Origin: JAHELQ01 sp964491915
Lineage (GTDB): Bacteria > Acidobacteriota > Aminicenantia > UBA2199
Reading direction: 5' to 3'
Length of the DNA stretch: 64,000 bases
NCBI GenBank assembly: GCA_964491915.1
Contig: CAZBHS010000022.1
Span: 21,393 to 85,392, forward strand
Shown here piece after piece: positions 17,528-24,870 of this stretch (positions within the stretch are counted from its first letter, which is position 1; every line of letters starts with the position of its first letter). Under the pieces are notes generated by a model. It had not been told where the DNA came from. It saw only the letters and a list, made by a program, of their open reading frames with translations, and did not search any database. The position numbers and the translations under genes are program-made.

Positions 17528-17857
17528 ATGCTGAATCTACAGATAAATGTCAAACCTGAGACCGAAAAAAAAATCAAACGAATCATGGAGCAGGTTTCCG
17601 ACCAAGAGGTATTTTTCCAGGAATTAATAGAATACCGCACAAACGAACTTAAACGCGCAATTATCAATATAGAGATCGACCTGAAAAAGTACGAAGAGAA
17701 ATACGGATTAACGACCGAAGAATTTTATGAGAAATACAGTAAAGGAGATATGGAAGACAGCGAAGACTTCATGCTGTGGGCCGGCATCTACGAAATGCAA
17801 CTAGTAGACAAGCAGACCCTATCCGAATTAGAAAAGCATAGACAAAAAAGTTTATAG
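17528..17857 (+). CDS. Putative antitoxin of a TumE-like pair
   Basis: A 109-residue acidic, helical protein beginning MLNLQINVKPETEKKIKRIM, an N-terminus resembling a short strand-helix DNA-binding arm, then a charged helix and WAGIYEMQLVD near the end. It has a GGAGGGG ribosome binding site. It sits directly before, and overlaps, a TumE/DUF6516-like toxin frame, which is why an antitoxin role is proposed; I cannot place it in a named antitoxin family. It is not the HTH-type TumA antitoxin. Confidence 0.65.
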   Translation: MLNLQINVKPETEKKIKRIMEQVSDQEVFFQELIEYRTNELKRAIINIEIDLKKYEEKYGLTTEEFYEKYSKGDMEDSEDFMLWAGIYEMQLVDKQTLSELEKHRQKSL

Positions 17858-18134
17858 CGATACCAAAGGCTATATCAAAGGGATAATAGTTTTCGACGAC
17901 AACAGCGAGCTGCACTTCGCGGAATTAAAGAGCAGCAAACATCGCGAAAAGCCCAAATACCGTTACCAGTATATAACTAAAAATAAAGATTTAGTGTTTC
18001 GATATGACAACTCACTCCACCATCATAATCTTTCCAATTTCCCCCATCACAAGCATCCGCCGACTACAATCATAGACAGCAAAGAACCGGATTTCTATGA
18101 TATTCTCCTGGAAATAAAAACATACATCGGTTAA
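17832..18134 (+). CDS. TumE-family (DUF6516-like) toxin frame without a normal start codon
   Basis: The open frame encodes about 95 recognisable residues. Blocks KVYSDTKGYIKG, ELHFAELKSS, YRYQYITKNKDLVFRYDN and SNFPHHKHPP are characteristic of TumE/DUF6516 toxins (RYDN…HH…FPHHKH). The frame is open from 17832 (preceded by an in-frame TAG at 17829) but contains no ATG, GTG or TTG before the conserved region; the only near-start is ATA at 17838. It overlaps the antitoxin's end. An A6 run (17844-17849) at the junction would fuse the two genes if one A were lost. It may be silenced, started at ATA, or made as a fusion by slippage. Confidence 0.7.
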   Translation, partial: KSIDKKVYSDTKGYIKGIIVFDDNSELHFAELKSSKHREKPKYRYQYITKNKDLVFRYDNSLHHHNLSNFPHHKHPPTTIIDSKEPDFYDILLEIKTYIG

Positions 18135-18181
18135 CCAAACAAAGCGTCACTTCCTAAAACCCTTTTATAGTCAGCCCCACC

Positions 18182-18206
18182 AACTATCCGGAATTTCCGG
18201 ATAGTT
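18182..18206. repeat. Palindromic repeat copy 1
   Basis: Perfect 25-bp inverted repeat AACTATCCGGA-ATT-TCCGGATAGTT, just after the TumE-like frame. Similarity to the other copies extends on both sides (ATAGTC…CCCC upstream; a TTATGA-like end downstream), giving a unit of roughly 65 bp. Confidence 0.85.
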
Positions 18207-18280
18207 CAAGACCATCATTATGAAACGATTCATTAGGCATTTCTTAAGCAACCGGCACAGTTATCCTAGCCCCCCCCGCA

Positions 18281-18325
18281 TCCACCAAGTCCACAACGTC
18301 CACCGGGTCCACGATGTCCACAAAA
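18281..18325. repeat. Five tandem 9-bp TCCAC-NNNN units
   Basis: TCCACCAAG, TCCACAACG, TCCACCGGG, TCCACGATG and TCCACAAAA follow each other without gaps. The first five bases are invariant and the last four vary. No coding frame of interest crosses it. Function unknown. Confidence 0.7.
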
Positions 18326-18359
18326 AAAGAGATTTTCTAGGGGACAGGCACGGTCATGT

Positions 18360-18500
18360 GTAGCCGGAGGATCAATTCCCGCCGCGAGCCCGCCTGGGGT
18401 TCACAACGGGCTGTCGCACCGTGTTCACCCAACTCTCCGTAGACGATTTAGACCTTCGCGACCGGATGGCAAGGGGCAAAGGAGCAAAGGGGAAAGTGGC
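18360..18500 (-). other. Conserved DNA downstream of the first DUF4062-FGE gene
   Basis: Read on the minus strand, this follows the stop codon of the 18501-19871 gene. It is nearly identical for about 90-100 bases to the DNA after the second DUF4062-FGE gene (21645-21765), apart from a roughly 27-base insertion here beside the stop codon. It contains an inverted repeat, AGCCCG…CGGGCT. Conserved sequence past a coding end is unexpected for ordinary paralogues. Confidence 0.7.
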
Positions 18501-19871
18501 TTAAAGAGACCTGGCAAGGCGGAACCCGATGCTGCAGTCGCGGCGGGCAGGGGGATAGAAACTACGGGAGGCACACCGGCAAAAATCACTGCCATCGAAC
18601 CAGCTACCGCCGCGCATAACACGGAGCTCGCCACTCTTAGGCCCTTTGGGATTCTTATTGGAACTTTTTATATAGTAGTTCTCTTCATACCAATCCTGAC
18701 ACAACTCCCATACATTTCCGGCCATATCCAACGCGCCATAGGGTGAGGCTCCACGCGGGTAGGATCCCACAGGAGAGGTAAAGGCATAGCCATCATCGAT
18801 GCTTCTGTCTTCCCAACCAAATGAATTTTTCAAATAGCATTGTTTGTCCGCGATGTTCGCACGGTCGCCAATCAGCGGGTCATTGCCCCAGGGGTATGTG
18901 CGACCATCAGTTCCCCTGGCGGCTTTTTCCCATTGGGCTTCAGTGGGGAGACAAAATGACGGTTTTAATATTTTGGACAACCATTCACAATAAACCACCA
19001 CATCTTCCCAGGAAACACCCACGATTGGATAATCTTTCCCTGTTAGGGCCTCGCCCATTGTCAGGTAATGTTTCGAATTGGAGTCTTTCCATTCAGGATA
19101 ATGGGATTTTGTCTCTTCGGCGAATCTCATGTATTGGCCGACAGTGACTACATTTTTGCCGATCCAGTATCCATCGAGGTAGACCGAACGAATAGGTTTT
19201 TCATTACGCCCTTCATCCGAACCCATCAAAAACTCACCCTCCGGAATATATATCATGATGATCCCGTCTCCGAAATCGGCTTCCCAATAGCCTTTGGGGT
19301 TTTTGTAGGTTTTAATTCCATCAAGCACTACTTTTCTCACTGCATCAGGCGCATCGCTATCATATAAAATATGATGTTTATTTTCAATTTCTAAGTGGTT
19401 TGCTTTGTTTGTCGATGGGTTGAGGGTGGTTACGGCTTTTTTAACCAAATTGGAAAGATCCGATGCATCCTGGTAGAAACTGACCAGGAGGTCTTCCCGG
19501 AGCTCTTCGCGGAGAGAGTCTATTTTTTGCCGCTCAGGACCTTTGGCTACTAGTTTGACCGGCCAGGGGGCGTTTTCGTCCAGGAGGAAAATGAGGCAGG
19601 GGATGCCTTTCTTGCGGGCCTCTTCATATTCCAGGTGGGTGATGCTTTTATCGTGACCTTTGGGGATCGAGCCGTATCTCCAGGCGAAGATGCCGATGAA
19701 GACGTCGCAACTGCGAACGTCGGCGAGGCATTTGTCGAGGGGTCTTATGCTGGAGGTAACGTAATCTTCCATGCAGACTGCATGATGGTCTAGAGATTTA
19801 ATTACCTGGGCTGCGGTTTTGCGTTGTTCAATTAGATCTTTGTAAGTCGATGAGATGTAGATTCTCGCCAT
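18501..19871 (-). CDS. DUF4062-FGE/C-type-lectin-fold protein, putative DGR variable protein
   Basis: A 456-residue soluble protein. Residues 1 to about 145 are a DUF4062 domain (ARIYISSTYKDLIEQR, CDVFIGIFAWRYGSIP, ITHLEYEEARKKGIPCLIFLLDE), a TIR-like fold used as an N-terminal module in NLR-like proteins. About 195-456 is an FGE-sulfatase fold (GDGIIMIYIPEGEFLMGSDE, VTVGQYMRF, LPTEAQWEKAARGTDGRTYPWG, GNVWELCQDWY). The extreme C-terminus, RVMRGGSW…CRCASR…GFRLARSL, matches DGR target proteins of the FGE/C-lectin type. It is a paralogue of the protein at 21766. Enzymatic FGE activity is unlikely because the known catalytic cysteine pair is not conserved as such. The likely role is recognition by the variable face coupled to DUF4062 signalling, which is inference. 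Confidence 0.85.
   Translation of the reverse strand: MARIYISSTYKDLIEQRKTAAQVIKSLDHHAVCMEDYVTSSIRPLDKCLADVRSCDVFIGIFAWRYGSIPKGHDKSITHLEYEEARKKGIPCLIFLLDENAPWPVKLVAKGPERQKIDSLREELREDLLVSFYQDASDLSNLVKKAVTTLNPSTNKANHLEIENKHHILYDSDAPDAVRKVVLDGIKTYKNPKGYWEADFGDGIIMIYIPEGEFLMGSDEGRNEKPIRSVYLDGYWIGKNVVTVGQYMRFAEETKSHYPEWKDSNSKHYLTMGEALTGKDYPIVGVSWEDVVVYCEWLSKILKPSFCLPTEAQWEKAARGTDGRTYPWGNDPLIGDRANIADKQCYLKNSFGWEDRSIDDGYAFTSPVGSYPRGASPYGALDMAGNVWELCQDWYEENYYIKSSNKNPKGPKSGELRVMRGGSWFDGSDFCRCASRSFYPPARRDCSIGFRLARSL
18510..18623 (-). other. Putative DGR variable region (VR) and IMH-like end, copy A
   Basis: Coding strand runs from CGT GTT ATG CGC to GGGTTCCGCCTTGCCAGG (complement of 18510-18527), the GC-rich IMH-like tail. 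Against copy B (21775-21888) there are no indels. Constant blocks such as TGCCGGTGTGCC are identical, while variable codons differ at first and second positions and all end in C or T here, as expected if the template carried AAY codons subject to adenine mutagenesis. Confidence 0.7.
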
Positions 19872-19948
19872 TTGTGAGTTTCACCTCTAATTTTCTTGCC
19901 CGGAAATTGGCTCTCGCCGACCGGGCTTCGCTTTAGTCACCACTATTA

Positions 19949-19977
19949 TTTTTATCCTTTTAACAACCCATTGTCAA
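19949..19977 (-). promoter_or_regulatory. Promoter of DUF4062-FGE gene A
   Basis: On the minus strand TTGACA (complement of 19972-19977), 17-base spacer, TAAAAA (complement of 19949-19954). The same promoter with a nearly identical spacer precedes the second DUF4062-FGE gene, so the duplication includes the promoter. Confidence 0.6.
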
Positions 19978-20300
19978 GGAGTTTAGCGACAAAACAGTTC
20001 AAATTCAATGCAGAAAGGGACAGGCGCCTGAAACCTGAAAACATTTGATAGTCTTACCCGGCAACTATCCGGAATTTCCGGATAGTTCGAGAGGTTTATT
20101 ATAAAAGGGATCGAGGACCCGAGTTGCCTGTCCCCTATTTTCCCAACAAGGACAACGAGGTTTTTTTTATTTCTTGATGGGGGATCTAGGTGGACTTTTG
20201 TTCTCTTATTTGTTAAAAGTTTATACTCATATCAATTTTTTGCTTATATTTTGGGATGGTGCAAAGAGTAGAGTTGATTGAACATACGGAGGTGTTAATA
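19978..20300. other. Intergenic stretch between divergent genes
   Basis: This stretch holds palindromic repeat copy 2, two GGGACAGG-type motifs in opposite orientations (about 20015-20027 and 20123-20135), and A/T-rich DNA leading to the ribosome binding site at 20288-20292. No further gene is seen. Confidence 0.5.
20063..20087. repeat. Palindromic repeat copy 2
   Basis: Identical 25-bp core to copy 1. The downstream flank GAGAGGTTTATTAT is shared with copy 3. Confidence 0.85.
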
Positions 20301-21488
20301 ATGCAGGTCTCAAAAGGTTTGAAAAAGGTCTTTAGAAAATTCCGGGGAATGTCTCTTGGACTATTCCTGACCTTTGTCTCGGTGGTGATCGGATTTTTAA
20401 CTATATTACCTAAAATTACAGATTTCAACTCTATAATGTTGGTAATCAGTGGAGTCATCATTTTTTTTCTTATATATGCTTTTGTGTTTGAGTTTAGGAA
20501 ATCCTTTCGCCGGTTGGAAGCATGGATTCATATTATTACTGAATATTTCGGGTATGTGCGGCAGCAAAACAAATATTTCAAACGATCCCATCACTTTATT
20601 GAGGAAAAGAGTGACTTGGCTAATTCTCTAGTAAGAGAGCTGTTGCCCTGCATTATCCAGAGAATCGACCGGGAGCACGGTCAAGCCAACAAAACAATCA
20701 GAATCATCCTGGACTCCGGTACTACCATTACTCCAATTTTCCCTTGTCTCATTCGCTATGGAATTTCAGGGAAAGCCAACGATTCGCATAATTTTGTCTT
20801 TTACACTAACAACCTTGCGGGAATCGATGAAATTCACCGAACCCCTCCCCTCAAAAAAAACAAATTATCGGAAACCGATTTTAACCTGATCGGAGGTCAA
20901 CCTCTTAATCAACAAAGAGCTACTACTGGAGATTTTACCGAGGGAATTTTAAAAGACCTATTCGATGAGCAAGATAAATCGAAGGGGAAAATCATAAGCA
21001 TTGGAATCATCACCTCAAATTGGTTTCTATGTCATAGAAGCCTTGATAAACTACATATCTGCGATCGGGGGCGAGGTCACATGCCATTTAAGAAGATCCT
21101 GGTGGATCACTGTGATTATATTATTCTTGTGACGCCGTTGGGGAAACTGTTGCCCATGAACGGTATCGATACCCTCAACTCCGTTCTAAAAAATGAACAT
21201 AAGGATTCCGACAGTTTATACAGGGAATTCGAAATCCCTTTAGAAAAAAGAAACCAATCTTACCTGCACACATCATTCAGGAAGTCCTACTCTCCTTCAC
21301 CGCTGATACGTGTTTCCGATCGACTAAAAGATATCAAAATTGAAGATAATGGTAAGAACTATATTTTTAGCGAAGCCTGCCCCGTGTTCGATCCCAAAGT
21401 AGACAAGTACCAAGCACGCCGAATGGATCTTCCTCACGATTACATCCAAACTAATTTTAAAAAAATCTACGGATATGAAATACCCTAA
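20301..21488 (+). CDS. Membrane protein with DeoR-like sensor domain, function unknown
   Basis: A 395-residue protein. The start at 20301 is chosen because GGAGG lies 8 bases upstream; a frame from 20256 has no such site. Two transmembrane helices (about residues 18-37 and 43-64) are followed by a soluble domain. Its order of motifs resembles the C-terminal sugar-phosphate sensor of DeoR regulators: ILDSGTTITPIFPCL (about 136-150), FYTNNLAGIDE, NLIGGQPLN, and LVTPLGKLLPM in place of the usual LAD.SK. There is no helix-turn-helix. A membrane-anchored DeoR sensor without a DNA-binding domain is not a family I know. It lies alone between the two divergently read DUF4062-FGE genes. Confidence 0.7.
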   Translation: MQVSKGLKKVFRKFRGMSLGLFLTFVSVVIGFLTILPKITDFNSIMLVISGVIIFFLIYAFVFEFRKSFRRLEAWIHIITEYFGYVRQQNKYFKRSHHFIEEKSDLANSLVRELLPCIIQRIDREHGQANKTIRIILDSGTTITPIFPCLIRYGISGKANDSHNFVFYTNNLAGIDEIHRTPPLKKNKLSETDFNLIGGQPLNQQRATTGDFTEGILKDLFDEQDKSKGKIISIGIITSNWFLCHRSLDKLHICDRGRGHMPFKKILVDHCDYIILVTPLGKLLPMNGIDTLNSVLKNEHKDSDSLYREFEIPLEKRNQSYLHTSFRKSYSPSPLIRVSDRLKDIKIEDNGKNYIFSEACPVFDPKVDKYQARRMDLPHDYIQTNFKKIYGYEIP

Positions 21489-21644
21489 CCTAATAAATAG
21501 TGAAAAAAAACCATATCATCGCCGATTTATTTTGAAAAAATAGCTCTCGGTTTTGGGATTCTTTAGGGGACAGGTACGGTTCTTTTCTCGGATAGTTCGA
21601 AAAAAAGATTACGAAAAGGGAAAGGAGAATGTCGAAGCGAGGAT

Positions 21645-21765
21645 TCAGGCTGGCTGGAGGACCAATTTTCGGCGAGCCCGCTTGGGGTTCACAACGGGCT
21701 GCCGCACCGCGTTCACCCAACTCTCCGTAGACGATTTAGACCTTCGCGACCGAGTGGAAAGTGGC
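21645..21765 (-). other. Conserved DNA downstream of the second DUF4062-FGE gene
   Basis: Counterpart of 18360-18500: on the minus strand it includes GGTCGCGAAGGTCTAAATCG, a GAGAGTTGGGTGAAC stretch, and the inverted repeat AGCCCG…CGGGCT. It diverges from copy A beyond about 21650. Confidence 0.7.
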
Positions 21766-23499
21766 TTAAAGAGGCCTGGCAAGGCGGAACCCGAAGTCGC
21801 GGTCACGATCGAAAGGATTGCCTTCACCACGGTAGGCACACCGGCAATAGCTACTACCACGGAACCAACCACCGCCACGCATAACACGATAAACGTCACT
21901 CTCAGGCCCTTGTGGATTGTTCTTGGGGCTATTTTTATAGTAATTACGATGGGACCTATCCCTACACCACTCCCATACATTACCAGCCATATCCAATGCT
22001 CCGTAGGGTGAGGCTCCGTTCGGGAAGGATCCCACCGGAGCCATATACTTATAACCATCAGTATTACCATAGAAATTCGCTCGATCACCAGTCGGCGAAC
22101 TTTTTCCCCAGGGATATTCGCGGCCGTCAGTTCCCCTAGCGGCTTTTTCCCATTGGGCTTCAGTGGGAAGAAAAAATGATGAGTTTAATCTCTTGGACAA
22201 CCACTCACAATAAGCAGTGGCACCCTTCCAAGAAATACCCACAATTGGATAATCTTTCCCTGCTAGGGCCTCGCCCATTATTCTATAAAAAATCGAACTG
22301 GAATTCTTCCACTCAGGATAATAAGATTTTGTCTCTTCAACAAATTTCATGTATTGACCGACAGTCACTTCAGTTTTACCGATCCAGTATCCATCTAGAT
22401 AGACCGAATGAACCGGTGTTTCATTATATTCTCCTTTATTTGAACCCATCGTAAACTCACCCGCCGGGATATAGATCATGACAATCCCGTCTCCGAAGTC
22501 CGCTTCCCAATGACCTTTGGAATTTTTCTTCGTTTTAATTCCTCTGTTCTCCACTTCTTTTACAGCATTAGGTATCTCATCTCTTCTGTCGCTTTTTTTT
22601 ACGTTATTTTCAATTGAATCCGGTGGTTTCGTTCTTTTCTCTTGGGTAGACTGCTTTGAGGTAGTGGTTGGTATTTCCTTTTGAATTTTTTTTGTGTCTT
22701 TTGGTTTTGGAATATCTACTTTTTTTGACGGTACATCAGAAGCAGCACCCCCGTTTTTCTTGTCAACGCCCTTCTGCTTTCCCTTTTTGGGATCATCAAC
22801 TTTATCTATCCTCGGGATTTCTCTTTTTTGCTGTGGTGATGCCTCAAGGGGAATGCCAACCTTGTTGTTATCGGAGACCAGGATTGCGGGAAGGGCAAAG
22901 TTCAGGAAGAGGAATAGTGCGATACCGGCAAGAAGGATAATTGCCAGACGGCGGGGGGAAATCTTGATAGGGGGGCTTGGAGGAGGAGTCGGTTGTGGAG
23001 GGATTAGTTCCTCTACATTGGGAGGAGGATCTGGAGCAATTTTCGGATTGAGCGTAGTGATGGCTTTTTTAACTAGTTTTGAGAGATGATCTGTATCTTC
23101 GAAAATACTGACCAGGAAATCTTCTTGCAGTTCAGCCCGAAGGGCGTCGATCTTTTGTCGCTCCGCGCCTTTTGCCACCAATCTGACAGGCCAGGGAGCA
23201 TGCTCATCTAGAAGAAAAATCAGGCAGGGGATGCCTTTCTTGCGAGCTTCTTCGTATTCCAGGTGGGTGATGCTCTTTTTGTGGCCCTTGGGGATCGAGC
23301 CGTATCTCCAGGCGAAGATACCGATGAAAGCGTCGCAACCGCGCACATCATCGAGGCATTTGTCGAGGGGCCGCACGCTAGAAGTAACGTATTTCTCCAT
23401 GCAGACCGCTTCGTGCCCAAGCTCCTCGACCGCTTGAGCAGCAGCCCTTCGTTGCTTTATTAAATCCTTGAATGTCGAAGAAATATAGATTTTCGCCAT
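21766..23499 (-). CDS. Membrane-anchored DUF4062-FGE protein, putative DGR variable protein
   Basis: A 577-residue paralogue of the protein at 18501. It has an N-terminal DUF4062 domain (1 to about 150), a Pro-rich stretch, one transmembrane helix (about 186-208, RLAIILLAGIALFLFLNFAL), a Lys/Pro-rich disordered linker (about 215-325) and a C-terminal FGE fold (about 335-577; GDGIVMIYIPAGEFTMGS, LPTEAQWEKAARGTDGREYPWG, GNVWEWCRD). This places DUF4062 inside and the lectin-like FGE domain outside the inner membrane. The C-terminus RVMRGGGW…CRCAYR…GFRLARPL differs from the paralogue at 15 of 41 positions in the DGR pattern. It could be a surface or periplasmic receptor signalling to DUF4062; this is inference. 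Confidence 0.85.
   Translation of the reverse strand: MAKIYISSTFKDLIKQRRAAAQAVEELGHEAVCMEKYVTSSVRPLDKCLDDVRGCDAFIGIFAWRYGSIPKGHKKSITHLEYEEARKKGIPCLIFLLDEHAPWPVRLVAKGAERQKIDALRAELQEDFLVSIFEDTDHLSKLVKKAITTLNPKIAPDPPPNVEELIPPQPTPPPSPPIKISPRRLAIILLAGIALFLFLNFALPAILVSDNNKVGIPLEASPQQKREIPRIDKVDDPKKGKQKGVDKKNGGAASDVPSKKVDIPKPKDTKKIQKEIPTTTSKQSTQEKRTKPPDSIENNVKKSDRRDEIPNAVKEVENRGIKTKKNSKGHWEADFGDGIVMIYIPAGEFTMGSNKGEYNETPVHSVYLDGYWIGKTEVTVGQYMKFVEETKSYYPEWKNSSSIFYRIMGEALAGKDYPIVGISWKGATAYCEWLSKRLNSSFFLPTEAQWEKAARGTDGREYPWGKSSPTGDRANFYGNTDGYKYMAPVGSFPNGASPYGALDMAGNVWEWCRDRSHRNYYKNSPKNNPQGPESDVYRVMRGGGWFRGSSYCRCAYRGEGNPFDRDRDFGFRLARPL
21775..21888 (-). other. Putative DGR variable region (VR) and IMH-like end, copy B
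   Basis: Same length and register as copy A. The IMH-like tail (complement of 21775-21792) is identical to copy A over 18 bases. Fourteen of the fifteen codons here that differ in amino acid from copy A end in C or T; the exception is GAA. Confidence 0.7.
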
Positions 23500-23576
23500 C
23501 TATGAGTTTCACCTCGATTACATCCGCCCGACCCATTTCTTGCGCCGGCCAGACAAAAATTTCACCTCAACTACTA

Positions 23577-23605
23577 TTTTTATCTTTATAACAACCCATT
23601 GTCAA
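23577..23605 (-). promoter_or_regulatory. Promoter of DUF4062-FGE gene B
   Basis: TTGACA (complement of 23600-23605), 17-base spacer, TAAAAA (complement of 23577-23582), matching the promoter of gene A almost base for base. Confidence 0.6.
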
Positions 23606-23665
23606 GGATTTCCCCCAAGAAAACCAACACCATCAAAAGATTCATTAGGGGACAGGCACTACTAG

Positions 23666-24577
23666 TTAGCCGCCTTCATAGGACGGCCGCCCACCCAGAA
23701 TGTTTTTTTCCCACAAATCGCCGAGGCTATAATCCTCCAGCCAGTGGTTATAATCCTCAGAACGAAGCCGCCGGAACAACGACCTCTTCTGCTCGCGATC
23801 CACAACGATAATATCTTCCGCTTCAAGTTGATTGACCAGAGTCACTGATTGAGTTGCCACGAAGATCTGGCTCTTCAGCGAAGCCTCCTGCAACATCCCG
23901 GCCAGCAGTCTGATCGCATACGGATGAAGCCCGAGCTCCGGTTCGTCTAAAATGATTGCCGCAGGAAGATTCGGCTGCAATAAAAGGGTGGCCAGTCCAA
24001 TAAAGCGAAGAGTCCCCCCGGAAAGGGAGCGAACATCCCAATCAACCCCCACGCCTTTTTCGCGCCATCCCCATTCTATTTCTCCTTCAAGATCACCGCG
24101 CAAGACAAAATCCTCCAACTGAGGCACAACTAACCCAACCGTTTCCACAATATTCCGATAATGACCCAGGCTCGCCTGCCGAATAGAATAAAGTCTCGCC
24201 CCCAGATTCGCTACATCCAGACTTCCTACCTCCCAACCCCCATCACCAACAACGCTCCCTGTCTCAATAATCAATCCTCCATCCATATCTCCGCCAAGAA
24301 GCCATCGATAATCCGTCGCTCCAATCTCCAACTCAATCTCAATTTTATCAGTACTTTCTCTCCCATACCGCAGCAAAGCATCCGCCCCACCGGATTCCAG
24401 TACAAATTCCCGCAAACCCCCATCTCCAATACAAGAAACAAGCGTCAACAACGCAAGAAAATTAGACTTCCCAGCCCCATTGGCCCCAATCAAAACATTC
24501 ACCCCCCCAAGCTCCAAATCCAACGCCTCAATAGACTTAAACCCTCTCACCCGCACACGATCAATCCTTCCCAACAT
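23666..24577 (-). CDS. AAA ATPase of the OLD/RecF-like (AAA_21) family
   Basis: A 303-residue ABC-class ATPase. It begins RVRVRGFKSIEALDLELG, then Walker A IGANGAGKSN (about residues 30-39), the signature-like SLSGGTLRF, Walker B AAIILDEPELGLHP and a switch region VATQSVTLVNQL. Proteins of this shape are common in defence islands, alone or with DUF4276, HNH or TOPRIM partners; none is attached here. The start at 24577 is preceded by GGAGGAGATGGT on the minus strand, better than the longer alternative. The plus strand is strikingly C-rich over its N-terminal part. It lies between DUF4062-FGE gene B and rhuM. Confidence 0.82.
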   Translation of the reverse strand: MLGRIDRVRVRGFKSIEALDLELGGVNVLIGANGAGKSNFLALLTLVSCIGDGGLREFVLESGGADALLRYGRESTDKIEIELEIGATDYRWLLGGDMDGGLIIETGSVVGDGGWEVGSLDVANLGARLYSIRQASLGHYRNIVETVGLVVPQLEDFVLRGDLEGEIEWGWREKGVGVDWDVRSLSGGTLRFIGLATLLLQPNLPAAIILDEPELGLHPYAIRLLAGMLQEASLKSQIFVATQSVTLVNQLEAEDIIVVDREQKRSLFRRLRSEDYNHWLEDYSLGDLWEKNILGGRPSYEGG

Positions 24578-24704
24578 ACCATCTCCTCCATCCAGACCAA
24601 AAACAGCCCCCATTATAATATTTTCCCCCAAAATCTAAAACCCCTTTTCCAAATCCCCACCATCAACCACTCCAGCCCGAAACCCTTTGTCAATAATCCC
24701 CGGC

Positions 24705-24729
24705 AACTATCCGGAATTTCCGGATAGTT
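24705..24729. repeat. Palindromic repeat copy 3
   Basis: Identical 25-bp core, 140 bases upstream of the rhuM start; with copy 4 it brackets rhuM in direct orientation. Confidence 0.85.
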
Positions 24730-24870
24730 CGAGAGGTTTATTATGAGAGGATTTTGGCAGCTACTATTTTTTCTAATCTTCAACTAGAAAGAAGCTGGTG
24801 CTTGTGGCATAATATATTTATCTCACGGCTGATTGGGATGCCCAGGATGCCCGGAGGCAGGAATTTTTGG

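Noticed and set aside
20301..21488. Reverse transcriptase of a DGR
   Set aside because: No YxDD or other RT motif in this or any other frame near the variable genes; motifs fit a DeoR-like sensor instead.
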